Shown here piece after piece: positions 1 through 6,247 of a DNA stretch of 7,197 nt. Source of the stretch: Moraxellaceae bacterium (GTDB lineage Bacteria; Pseudomonadota; Gammaproteobacteria; Pseudomonadales; Moraxellaceae). Below the pieces are notes generated by a model that saw only the letters and a list, made by a program, of their open reading frames with translations, did no database searches and was not told the DNA's origin. Numbering within the stretch: position 1 is the stretch's first letter; every line of letters starts with the position of its first letter. A program made the translations under genes and the position numbers. The DNA lies in the NCBI GenBank assembly GCA_021156385.1, contig JAJNDL010000052.1, positions 1 to 7,197 of the forward strand, in the 5' to 3' direction.

Positions 1-1
1 C

Positions 2-220
2 ATCGCCCACGGCATGTGGACCAAGGCACGCTGTCTCGCTGCGCTGGAGTCGCGCCTGCCCAACGCCTTCACGGTCGATGTCCAGTTCAAGCTGCCCGTA
101 CTGCTGCCGGCCAAGGTCGCGTTCCACTCCGACGCCCAGCCGGATGGCGGCATCGCCTTCAGCGTCAGCGACTCCCGGTCCGGCAAGCCTCATCTCGCCG
201 GTACCATCCGGCCCGAGTAA
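2..220 (+). CDS. MaoC-like hot-dog dehydratase, C-terminal fragment
   Basis: The open frame enters from the left edge, so the 5' end is missing and only the last 72 residues are present. The first residues read IAHGMWTKA, the loop and helix that follow the active-site region in MaoC/hydratase-2 hot-dog proteins. These proteins hydrate enoyl-CoA or dehydrate 3-hydroxyacyl-CoA/ACP in fatty-acid metabolism. Next comes a strand-rich segment (VDVQFKLPVLLPAKVAF) typical of the fold's final beta-strands. The catalytic Asp/His motif would lie upstream, outside the window, so activity cannot be judged. An ATG at 14 is in frame but sits inside a conserved motif, so it is not a start. A perfect terminator follows 10 nt after the TAA, so this gene ends its transcription unit. 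The family call is fairly firm; the exact substrate is unknown. Confidence 0.72.
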   Translation: MAHGMWTKARCLAALESRLPNAFTVDVQFKLPVLLPAKVAFHSDAQPDGGIAFSVSDSRSGKPHLAGTIRPE

Positions 221-230
221 GGCCTGGCCC

Positions 231-266
231 CAATAAAAAAGCCCGCTTCCGCGGGCTTTTTTATTG
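231..266. terminator. Bidirectional intrinsic terminator
   Basis: This is a perfect 16-bp inverted repeat with a TTCC tetraloop (247-250). The GC core is GCCCGC (241-246) pairing with GCGGGC (251-256), flanked by six A (235-240) and six T (257-262) and closed by caat/attg. An A-tract on one side and a T-tract on the other make it work on both strands. It lies between the convergent MaoC-like gene (+) and serine hydrolase gene (-), only 9 bp past the hydrolase stop. Confidence 0.93.
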
Positions 267-275
267 TCCGGCCAA

Positions 276-1502
276 TCAGGCGCGCAGCCACTGCAGGAGC
301 AGGGTCGGCAGACTGTCGATGGCGCGGATCGCGGCCGTATTGATCTTCCAGAGACGCAAGTCGCCGAACGGCGTGCCGACGCCGCAGTTCACGACATAAC
401 CCACGGCCAGATGCCGCGTCGGATCGCACCAGGCACCGGAGCCGCCATAGCCGAAGTGTCCGAAGGCCCGCGGCGTGCGCGGCCCGGTCGTGAACACGCG
501 GTGGTAGCCGAGGCGCCAGTGCATGGGCATCGGGATCACGGCGCCACGCGTACGGTTCTGGATGCTGGCGAATTTTTCCACCGCACCAGGCCCGAGCAGG
601 CGCGTACCGTCCAGCTCCCCGCCATTGGCCAGCATGGCGTAGATGCGCGCCAGCGAACGCGCATCGAAGAAGCCGCCGGCGCCCGGAATGCAGGCCTGCC
701 GGGTCTCGCGTGCGTTCCAGTCGAAACGTCCCATGCCGGGCGGCACCATGGCCTCGTTGATGGAGTCGGGATCGAAGCCGCTCAGCTTCAGCGCAGTGGT
801 CACGACCTGCTGTGCCAGCGGCGGCTTGCGCGGGCGCCGCGGCGCCGCCGGGTCGCGCGGCTTGCGCAGGGGCACGATGAGGTCGGCGCAGCGCGACAAT
901 TCGGCTTCGGGCACGCCGATATGGCAGCCGTCGAGCCGGAGGGGTTGCACCAGTTCTTCGTCCAGCACCTGTGCCAGCGGTTTGCCGGTGACCTTCTCGA
1001 TCAGGCCGCCGACCAGCCAGCCGAAGGTAAGTGCATGGTAGCCATTGCCGCTGCCGGGCTCGTGCACCGGGCTCGCCTGCTCGATCAGCGCCAGCATGTG
1101 CGGCCAGTCGCGCATTTCACCGGCATCCCTGATGAGCCGGCGGATGCTGTAGAGGCCGGCTTCGTGGCAGAGCAGCTGGCGCACCGTGATGCCGGCCTTG
1201 CCGTTCTGCGCGAAAGCGGGCCAGTAGTGCGCGACGGGGCGGTCGTAACCGACCTGGCCGCGGCTGGCGAGAATATGCAGCAGCGTCGCGACGATACCCT
1301 TGGTGGTCGAGAAGGACAGTGACAGCGTGTCTGCAGTCCACGGCGTGCCGGCACGGTCGCGGGTGCCGCCCCAGAGGTCCAGCACGAGTTCGCCGCGGTG
1401 GTAGATGCAAAGTGCACCGCCACCTGGCCGGTCTTTTGGCAGCTGCTCACGGAAAACCTCGGCGACATTGCGGAAGTCCGGATGGACGTATCCGTCAGGC
1501 AT
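276..1502 (-). CDS. Serine hydrolase of the class C beta-lactamase / family VIII esterase fold
   Basis: This is a 408-residue protein of the beta-lactamase superfamily (PF00144 type), most like EstB-type carboxylesterases. The nucleophile motif S-x-x-K is clear as S65-T-T-K68 in SLSFSTTKG. The second motif is Y155-H-A in GYHALTFGWL; the tyrosine is kept, but the usual YxN asparagine is not, which fits an esterase-like branch more than a true AmpC. The third motif appears as H349-F-G in FGHFGYGGSG, near the C-terminus as expected. I see no convincing signal peptide: the N-terminus (MPDGYVHPDF) is polar, so the enzyme is probably cytosolic, unlike secreted AmpC. The ATG at 1502 is supported by AGGAG seven bases upstream. 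The gene is divergent from the permease operon. Likely role: hydrolysis of short-chain or amide esters; the substrate is unknown. Confidence 0.88.
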   Translation of the reverse strand: MPDGYVHPDFRNVAEVFREQLPKDRPGGGALCIYHRGELVLDLWGGTRDRAGTPWTADTLSLSFSTTKGIVATLLHILASRGQVGYDRPVAHYWPAFAQNGKAGITVRQLLCHEAGLYSIRRLIRDAGEMRDWPHMLALIEQASPVHEPGSGNGYHALTFGWLVGGLIEKVTGKPLAQVLDEELVQPLRLDGCHIGVPEAELSRCADLIVPLRKPRDPAAPRRPRKPPLAQQVVTTALKLSGFDPDSINEAMVPPGMGRFDWNARETRQACIPGAGGFFDARSLARIYAMLANGGELDGTRLLGPGAVEKFASIQNRTRGAVIPMPMHWRLGYHRVFTTGPRTPRAFGHFGYGGSGAWCDPTRHLAVGYVVNCGVGTPFGDLRLWKINTAAIRAIDSLPTLLLQWLRA

Positions 1503-1509
1503 CAGTCAT

Positions 1510-1514
1510 CTCCT
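1510..1514 (-). promoter_or_regulatory. Ribosome binding site of the serine hydrolase
   Basis: The minus strand reads AGGAG, then seven bases, then the ATG at 1502-1500. This good match to the anti-Shine-Dalgarno sequence decides the start. I found no convincing sigma-70 promoter in the 58-bp divergent gap. Confidence 0.75.
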
Positions 1515-1527
1515 GGAAGCAATCGTG

Positions 1528-1542
1528 GTGCTGGTTTAGCAC
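1528..1542. repeat. Short inverted repeat in the divergent intergenic gap
   Basis: GTGCT (1528-1532) and AGCAC (1538-1542) are perfect inverted 5-mers around GGTTT. The repeat sits midway between the starts of the hydrolase (-) and the permease (+), where an operator serving both could lie. Five base pairs can arise by chance, so this is a candidate only. It does not match a regulator site I recognise. Confidence 0.3.
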
Positions 1543-1546
1543 GGTG

Positions 1547-1565
1547 GCCATCGCTAGGCTATGGC
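1547..1565 (+). promoter_or_regulatory. Possible start-codon hairpin of the permease gene
   Basis: GCCAT (1547-1551) can pair with ATGGC (1561-1565), which contains the proposed ATG start. One mismatch follows, then GC/GC pairs and a TAG triloop. The permease has no clear Shine-Dalgarno sequence, so a hairpin hiding the start codon could dampen translation. The stem is short and the effect is inferred. Confidence 0.3.
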
Positions 1566-2538
1566 GCATTCATTACCTCCTGCCGGCTGGATTGCCTTGC
1601 CCCGTCACCGCCTCGCCCTGCTGCTGTTGCCCGCACTGACGCTGGGCGTCATTGCGTTGTCCGCACTGTGGGACCTGTGGCCACTGGAGCCCCTTACCCG
1701 CGACGTGCTCTGGCAGTTGCGCCTGCCCCGGGTCGGACTCGCCGCTTTCGCCGGTGCCGCACTGGCGCTGGCCGGACTGCTGCTCCAGGACTTCTTCCGC
1801 AATCCGCTGGTGGAGCCCGGCTTGCTGGGCGTCTCCGCCGGCGCCGGACTCGCGGCCGTGCTCGTCATCGCCGTCGGCATGAGCGGCTTATGGGCCCTGC
1901 CCCTGGCCGCTTTCGGCGGCGCGCTGGCGGCCTTGGCACTGGTGCTCGCCATCGGCCGGCGCCTCGGTGGCGGCAGCGCCAACCTGCTTCTGGTCGGCGT
2001 GGCGGTGAATGCCCTGGCCGCCGCCCTCGTGCACCTGCTGCTCAGCCTGGGCGACCAAGGCCTGCTGCGCAGCGCCAGCTTCTGGCTCATGGGTAGCTTT
2101 GCGCAGGCCGAAGCCACGCTGCTTCTGCCGGCCACACTGCTGCTGGCACTGGCCGCCCTGCGCATCCGCCAGCGTGGCGCAGCGCTGGACATCTGGCAGC
2201 TCGGCGACAGCGAAGCCGCGCATCTCGGCCTCGACATCCGCCGCTTCCGCCGCGAACTGCTGCTGCTCGCCTCGCTGCTGGTGGCGCTGGCGGTGGCACA
2301 GTCGGGCGGCATCGGCTTCATCGGCCTGCTCGCGCCGCATATGGCGCGGCAACTCGGCTTGGTACGCCACCGCCAGCTGCTGCCGGCCACCATCGCCTTC
2401 GGCGTGGTGCTGGCCGTGGCTGCCGACTGGCTGGCGCGCGTGCTGATCGCGCCGCTGGAGCTGCCGGTCGGCATCCTCACCGCCCTGCTCGGCGCGCCCG
2501 CCTTCCTCGCCCTTTTCATGCGGAGCCAGCGCCCGTGA
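1561..2538 (+). CDS. FecCD/BtuC-family ABC importer permease
   Basis: This 325-residue, very hydrophobic protein has the length and motif order of BtuC/FecCD/HmuU inner-membrane permeases. Family signatures are LRLPR (53-57), the block from G72 to A95 with FFRNPL and EPGLLGVSAGA, FWLMGS (174-179), the cytoplasmic coupling segment around LGDSEAAHLGLD (214-225), GFIGLLAPHMAR (252-263) and ELPVGILTALLGAPAF (300-315). About ten membrane segments are expected. Such permeases move vitamin B12, haem or ferric siderophores from a periplasmic binding protein into the cytoplasm. The ATPase partner is the next gene, overlapping by 4 bp (GTGA). An in-frame TAG at 1555 rules out a start further upstream. 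No strong ribosome site precedes the ATG, and a TTG at 1597 is an alternative start. The substrate cannot be read from the permease; the partner's C-terminus favours B12. No binding protein or outer-membrane receptor is in the window. Confidence 0.9.
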   Translation: MAHSLPPAGWIALPRHRLALLLLPALTLGVIALSALWDLWPLEPLTRDVLWQLRLPRVGLAAFAGAALALAGLLLQDFFRNPLVEPGLLGVSAGAGLAAVLVIAVGMSGLWALPLAAFGGALAALALVLAIGRRLGGGSANLLLVGVAVNALAAALVHLLLSLGDQGLLRSASFWLMGSFAQAEATLLLPATLLLALAALRIRQRGAALDIWQLGDSEAAHLGLDIRRFRRELLLLASLLVALAVAQSGGIGFIGLLAPHMARQLGLVRHRQLLPATIAFGVVLAVAADWLARVLIAPLELPVGILTALLGAPAFLALFMRSQRP

Positions 2539-3314
2539 TCGAGCTTGCCGCCCTCACCTGCCGCATCGGCACGCGCACACTGCTGCAGGACATCTCGCTG
2601 CGACTGGCGCCTTCCTGCATCGCCGTGATCGGCCCCAATGGCGCAGGCAAATCCACGCTGCTGCGGCTCTGTGCCGATGGCGGGCGCCACCTGCCGCGCC
2701 ACAGCGTGTCGGGCACGCTCATGCTGGACCAGCAACCGCTCCATGACATCGCGGCGGATGCACTTGCCAGCCGTCGCGCCTTCCTGCCGCAGCAGCATGC
2801 CGAAGCACTGCACCTTGCCGTGGCCGACATCCTGGAGCTGGCCGCCTGGCCGCACGGCGGCTCCCTCCCCCGGGAAAGCGGCGAACTCGCGACACGGCTC
2901 TGGGAGCTGGAACGCCTGCTCCCACGCCGCTACGACGAACTCTCCGGCGGCGAGCGCCAGCGCGTGCAACTCGCCCGCACCTGGCTGCAGATGCGCCTGC
3001 ACTCCGTCCCTGCCGAGCGCATCTGGCTGCTGGACGAACCGCAGAACGCGCTCGACCTGCCGCACCAGCAGCGCCTGCGCGAATGCCTGCGCGCCGAGGC
3101 CGACGCCGGCGCCCTGGTCATGTTCTCGACCCACGACATCAATTTCGCCCTGCGCACGGCCGACACCATCGTCGCGCTGAAGGAAGGCCGCCTGCATGCC
3201 TCTGGCAGCCCGGCGCAGATGGCCGATCCGGACCTGCTGCAGGACGTTTTCGGGGTCGCCTTCGACCGGCTGGCGCATCCGGTGGACGGCCGCCCCTGGC
3301 TGTTGCCACACTGA
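2535..3314 (+). CDS. BtuD/HmuV-like ABC importer ATPase
   Basis: This 259-residue nucleotide-binding subunit powers the preceding permease. Visible motifs are Walker A GPNGAGKST (33-41), Q-loop at Q86/Q87 (FLPQQH), signature LSGGE (136-140), Walker B WLLDEP (164-169), D-loop ALD (172-174) and switch histidine H200 (STHD). All catalytic residues are present. The stretch LLDEPQNALDLPHQQ and the ending GVAFDRLAHPVDGRPWLLP resemble E. coli BtuD from memory (LLDEPMNSLDVAQQ; GMNFRRL...GHRML). I therefore favour a vitamin B12 (corrinoid) importer, with haem (HmuV-like) or siderophore as alternatives. The start is GTG at 2535, overlapping the permease stop as GTGA, a sign of translational coupling. 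The MoxR gene follows after 38 nt on the same strand. The ABC class is near certain; the substrate is only moderately supported. Confidence 0.9.
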   Translation: MIELAALTCRIGTRTLLQDISLRLAPSCIAVIGPNGAGKSTLLRLCADGGRHLPRHSVSGTLMLDQQPLHDIAADALASRRAFLPQQHAEALHLAVADILELAAWPHGGSLPRESGELATRLWELERLLPRRYDELSGGERQRVQLARTWLQMRLHSVPAERIWLLDEPQNALDLPHQQRLRECLRAEADAGALVMFSTHDINFALRTADTIVALKEGRLHASGSPAQMADPDLLQDVFGVAFDRLAHPVDGRPWLLPH

Positions 3315-3352
3315 CCTCCCGCTTCCGGACACCACCACAGCGAGCCCGCACG

Positions 3353-4288
3353 ATGAGTCTTTTCGCCAGCAAACAGTTCACCGTCGAAAGCCTGCGCGCC
3401 GGCCTGGAAGCACAGGGCTACATCGCGTCGGATGCCATCGCGCTCACGCTGTTCCTGGCCGCGCAGCTGGAAAAGCCGGTGCTGGTCGAGGGCCCGCCCG
3501 GCGTCGGCAAGACCGAGCTCGCCAAGGCCGCGAGTGCGCTCTTCGACCGCACCCTGATCCGCCTGCAGTGCTACGAGGGGCTGGACGAAGCCAAGGCGCT
3601 CTATGAATGGAAATACGGCAAGCAGCTGCTCTACACGCAGGTGCTGAAGGAGCAGCTCGGCGACGTGCTGCGCGGGGCCCAGGGCCTTGCAGAATCCGTG
3701 GAGCGCCTGCACCAGTTCGGCGACATCTTCTACTCGCGCGAATTCCTTGAGCCGCGCCCGCTGCTTGCCGCGCTCCAGGAAGAAAAAGGCGCAGTGCTGC
3801 TCATCGACGAAATCGACAAGGCCGACCAGGAGTTCGAGGCCTTCCTGCTGGAACTGCTGTCGGATTTCCAGATTTCGGTCCCCGAGCTCGGCACCGTGAA
3901 GGCGAAGAGCAAGCCTCTCGTGCTGCTCACCAGCAACAACCAGCGCGAGCTCTCCGAGGCGCTGAAGCGGCGCTGCCTGCACCTCTACATTCCCTACCCC
4001 GATGCGGCACTCGAGCGCTGCATTCTCGCGAAGCAGGTACCGGAAATGTCCGGGACATTGCGCGACGCGCTCGTCGCCTTCGTGCAGCGCCTGCGCCAGG
4101 AAGACCTGCGCAAGGCGCCGGCCATCAGCGAAACGCTGGACTGGGCGCGCACCCTGCTCCTGCTGCACGTCGACGCGCTGGACGCCGGCTGGGTTGAGCG
4201 CACGCTCGCCGTGCTGCTCAAGCACCAGGACGACGTCGAGCGCATCGGTGCCGAACTGCCGCGCCTGCTCAAGGCCGAGCGCCGCTGA
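3353..4288 (+). CDS. MoxR-family AAA+ ATPase (CoxD-like)
   Basis: This 311-residue AAA+ protein shows Walker A GPPGVGKT (47-54), Walker B VLLIDEID (148-155), sensor 1 TSNN (193-196), a likely arginine finger at R206/R207 (LKRRCLHLYIPYP) and sensor 2 in SETLDWARTL (R266). This is the MoxR set-up, with the short lid domain at the C-terminus. MoxR ATPases form rings and work with VWA-domain proteins to mature metalloenzymes or remodel complexes, as in CoxD with CoxE for Mo-Cu CO dehydrogenase. The ATG at 3353 is chosen because homology begins at once (SLFASKQFTVESLRAGLEAQGY). The open frame runs further upstream, but only in the shadow of the ATPase gene. The ribosome site is weak (agcgag). A VWA gene follows after 3 nt, so the pair is surely co-expressed. 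The client protein is unknown and no CO dehydrogenase gene is in view. Confidence 0.92.
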   Translation: MSLFASKQFTVESLRAGLEAQGYIASDAIALTLFLAAQLEKPVLVEGPPGVGKTELAKAASALFDRTLIRLQCYEGLDEAKALYEWKYGKQLLYTQVLKEQLGDVLRGAQGLAESVERLHQFGDIFYSREFLEPRPLLAALQEEKGAVLLIDEIDKADQEFEAFLLELLSDFQISVPELGTVKAKSKPLVLLTSNNQRELSEALKRRCLHLYIPYPDAALERCILAKQVPEMSGTLRDALVAFVQRLRQEDLRKAPAISETLDWARTLLLLHVDALDAGWVERTLAVLLKHQDDVERIGAELPRLLKAERR

Positions 4289-4291
4289 GCC

Positions 4292-5668
4292 ATGGACCGC
4301 AAGCTCACCGAGTTCATCGCACTGCTGCGCAACAACGGCCTGCGCACCTCGCCGGTCGAAGTGGCGGACGCCGTGAACGCGATTGCGCTCGTGGGTTACG
4401 ACGACCGCCGGCGCTTCCACGACTCGCTGTCCGCGACGCTGGCCAAGAGCCGCAGCGACGGCCTCATCTTCGAGCGCTGCTTCGAGAGCTTCTTCAGCTT
4501 CAGCGCCGACGACACGCCCCCTGCCCCGGACCCGGCTGCGCTGTCACTGCCGGAGGGATTGCAGTTCCTCTTCGGCCAGGGCCAGGGTGGCGGCCAGGGC
4601 AGCGGCCTCCCCGTTCCCGGGATTCCCGCCTCCACCCTCGGCGAACAGCTGCTCACCGACACAGACGGCCAGCTCTCGCTCACGCTCGCCAGGGCCGTTG
4701 CCGCCACCGATCTTTCGCGCATGCAGGTCATGACCCAGAAAGGGCTCTTCGCCCGGCGCATCCTCATGGCCATGGGCCTGGAGGAACTGGAGCGTGAACT
4801 GGAGGCATTGCGCGGCAGCGACACTGCCCGCGCCGGCCTCCGCGCCGACCTGCTGCGGGACGCCCTGGAGCGCCTGCGCGGCCGCGTGCGCGAAGAAGTC
4901 GACCGCTATTTCCAGCTCGCGCGCGCGCAGAACCGCGACGACATTGTCCGCTCCACCGATTTCACGCTGCTGCGCGAATCGGACGAAGTGCGCGCCGTGA
5001 TCCGGCGCATGGCGAAGCGCCTCGTCACCCTGCACCGTCGCCGTGAGAAGCAGGCGGCACGCGGCATCCTCGATGTACGCGCGACACTGCGCCGCAACCT
5101 CGCCCACGACGGCGTGCTGATGGAGCCGCGCTGGCGGCGCATCCGCAAGGACCGGCCGCGCGTCATGGCGGTCTGCGACGTCAGCCGCTCGGTCAGCCAG
5201 TACGCGCGCTTCCTGCTGCTCTTCCTCTACGGCTTGCAGGAAGTGATCCCGCGCCTGCGCAGCTTCGTGTTCGCCTCGACGCTGCACGAGGTGACCGACC
5301 TCTTCGAAGGCAACGACGTGGAAACGGCGCTGGACCTCACGCTGGAGCGCTACGGCCTCGGCAGCACCGACTACGGCCGCGCCTTCGCCGACCTGGAAAG
5401 CCTGGCGCTGGCCGACATCGACCGCCGCACCACGCTGGTCATTCTCGGCGATGCGCGCAACAACAACGGCGATGCCCGCCTCGAGCTGATGCGCCAGTTC
5501 CACGACCGCGCCCGCCAGGTGATCTGGCTGAATCCCGAGGACCGCAACCGCTGGGGCAGCGGCGACTCCGAGATGCTGCGCTACGCCACCTGCTGCACGC
5601 ATACCTACTCCTGCCGCACGCTGCAGGAACTCGAGCGCATCGTCGACCGGTTGCTGAAGTCGGCGTGA
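4292..5668 (+). CDS. CoxE-like VWA domain protein, partner of the MoxR ATPase
   Basis: This 458-residue protein has an N-terminal helical part (LTEFIALLRNNGLRTSPVEVADA, residues 5-27) typical of CoxE-like proteins. A low-complexity Gly/Gln linker (95-104) follows, then a charged, Arg-rich helical region (about 160-290), then a C-terminal VWA domain. The metal-ion-dependent adhesion site looks complete: D296-V-S298-R-S300, T359 in GSTDYG and D387 in ILGDARNN. VWA proteins of this type bind the MoxR ring and hand it a client; CoxE is the named example, and cobalt chelatase CobT and magnesium chelatase BchD share the general AAA+/VWA design. A Cys/His cluster, C434, C435, H437 and C441, lies near the C-terminus. 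No signal peptide is seen, so it is cytosolic. It starts 3 nt after the MoxR stop and ends the operon; a strong terminator lies 20 bp after its stop. The client is unknown. Confidence 0.9.
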   Translation: MDRKLTEFIALLRNNGLRTSPVEVADAVNAIALVGYDDRRRFHDSLSATLAKSRSDGLIFERCFESFFSFSADDTPPAPDPAALSLPEGLQFLFGQGQGGGQGSGLPVPGIPASTLGEQLLTDTDGQLSLTLARAVAATDLSRMQVMTQKGLFARRILMAMGLEELERELEALRGSDTARAGLRADLLRDALERLRGRVREEVDRYFQLARAQNRDDIVRSTDFTLLRESDEVRAVIRRMAKRLVTLHRRREKQAARGILDVRATLRRNLAHDGVLMEPRWRRIRKDRPRVMAVCDVSRSVSQYARFLLLFLYGLQEVIPRLRSFVFASTLHEVTDLFEGNDVETALDLTLERYGLGSTDYGRAFADLESLALADIDRRTTLVILGDARNNNGDARLELMRQFHDRARQVIWLNPEDRNRWGSGDSEMLRYATCCTHTYSCRTLQELERIVDRLLKSA

Positions 5669-5688
5669 ACCGGCCGGAAAACGGCAAT

Positions 5689-5718
5689 AAAAAAAGCCCG
5701 CGATTGCGGGCTTTTTTT
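5689..5718. terminator. Bidirectional intrinsic terminator
   Basis: This is a perfect 13-bp inverted repeat with loop GATT (5702-5705). Seven A (5689-5695) and GCCCGC (5696-5701) pair with GCGGGC (5706-5711) and seven T (5712-5718). It ends the four-gene plus-strand block and also serves the convergent SCP2 gene, whose stop is at 5733. The stem core is identical to that of the 231-266 terminator. Confidence 0.94.
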
Positions 5719-5732
5719 CAAGGCCTGGAACT

Positions 5733-6119
5733 TCAGCCGGTGATTTCCAGCACCTTCTTGAAGAGTTCCTTCTGCTCGGCGCTCGGGCGCGCGGACTGCA
5801 GGGCCATCAGCTTGCTCATGTCGCCTTCGACCTTGATCTGGCCGCTCATGAAGCCCTGCATGCCGGCGGAGGCGTCGCCTTCCAGGAAGATGCGGCGCAG
5901 CAGGTCGGCGGGCAGCGTCAGCTTGGTCGGGGCGCTGGCGTTGTGGCCCTTCTCGAAGTGGCCGCCGTTCAGGCACATGTCGACGTTGCCGGCAGGCGAG
6001 CCGGTCGCGGTCAGGTTCAGCGCCAGGCCGGACAGTGCCGGGGGCACGTTCAGGTTGCCGGCAGCGGCGGTGAGTTCAGAAACCTTGGCAAACCACTCAT
6101 CGGACAGGAAAGCGGCCAT
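5733..6119 (-). CDS. SCP2 sterol-carrier-type lipid-binding protein
   Basis: This 128-residue stand-alone SCP2 domain would bind lipids or acyl-CoA in a hydrophobic tunnel. The family hallmark is the segment F90-M-S-G93-Q-I-K-V97-E-G99-D100-M101-S-K103-L-M105, followed by the C-terminal helix (KELFKKVLEI). No signal peptide or membrane segment is seen, so it is probably cytosolic. The ATG at 6119 is chosen because AAGGAG lies eight bases upstream and the domain starts soon after. An in-frame ATG at 6209 would add 30 Ala-rich residues (MSRLVGPEAATADAAAPRAG...) of no recognised fold, which I reject. Bacterial SCP2 proteins of this size are poorly characterised and are often linked to fatty-acid or steroid metabolism. 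Nothing in the window names the ligand. It lies downstream of amtB on the same strand, but a hairpin terminator separates them. Confidence 0.85.
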   Translation of the reverse strand: MAAFLSDEWFAKVSELTAAAGNLNVPPALSGLALNLTATGSPAGNVDMCLNGGHFEKGHNASAPTKLTLPADLLRRIFLEGDASAGMQGFMSGQIKVEGDMSKLMALQSARPSAEQKELFKKVLEITG

Positions 6120-6127
6120 TTTTGATT

Positions 6128-6133
6128 CTCCTT
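6128..6133 (-). promoter_or_regulatory. Ribosome binding site of the SCP2 gene
   Basis: The minus strand reads AAGGAG, eight bases before the ATG at 6119-6117. It is the strongest ribosome site in the window and decides this start over the in-frame ATG at 6209. Confidence 0.85.
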
Positions 6134-6227
6134 GATTCGTCTCTTGATGGCCGGCTCGGGGAGCGGCCGCGTCTGCGGTAGCCGCCTCTGGGCCGACAAG
6201 GCGGGACATCAGCCTGTGCCGTCAGCG

Positions 6228-6247
6228 GGTTACAGCGAGGCTGTACC
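6228..6247. promoter_or_regulatory. Inverted repeat, possible operator of the SCP2 gene
   Basis: The plus strand reads GGT, a single T, ACAGC, GAG, GCTGT, ACC. The two halves pair perfectly apart from the one-base bulge. The repeat overlaps the candidate -10 element and likely start of transcription of the SCP2 gene, a usual place for a repressor site. It could equally be a leader hairpin. I do not recognise the regulator. Confidence 0.35.

Noticed and set aside
264..1322. 352-codon plus-strand open frame opposite the serine hydrolase
   Set aside because: It begins inside the terminator and mirrors the hydrolase gene; no recognisable motif.
1503..1560. Cobalamin riboswitch upstream of the BtuC-like gene
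   Set aside because: The gap is only 58 nt, much shorter than known cobalamin riboswitches, and no B12-box-like sequence is seen.
1605..3338. 577-codon open frame on the minus strand opposite the permease and ATPase
   Set aside because: It is an antisense shadow in high-GC DNA: its translation is rich in Arg, Ala, Ser and Gln with no fold, while the plus strand carries full ABC motifs.
2930..4420. 496-codon minus-strand open frame opposite the MoxR gene
   Set aside because: Antisense shadow; it spans three real genes and shows no domain.
4544..5602. 352-codon minus-strand open frame opposite the VWA gene
   Set aside because: Antisense shadow with Ala/Val/Gln/Glu-rich low-complexity translation; the plus strand has an intact VWA metal site.
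3353..5668. True cobalt chelatase CobS/CobT subunits
   Set aside because: The pair fits MoxR plus CoxE-like proteins better in length and motif context, and no CobN or cobalamin synthesis gene is in the window; only the general AAA+/VWA design is shared.
6120..6209. 30-residue N-terminal extension of the SCP2 protein from the ATG at 6209
   Set aside because: The ATG at 6119 has a strong AAGGAG site, the extension is Ala-rich without a signal peptide, and the SCP2 fold begins after 6119.
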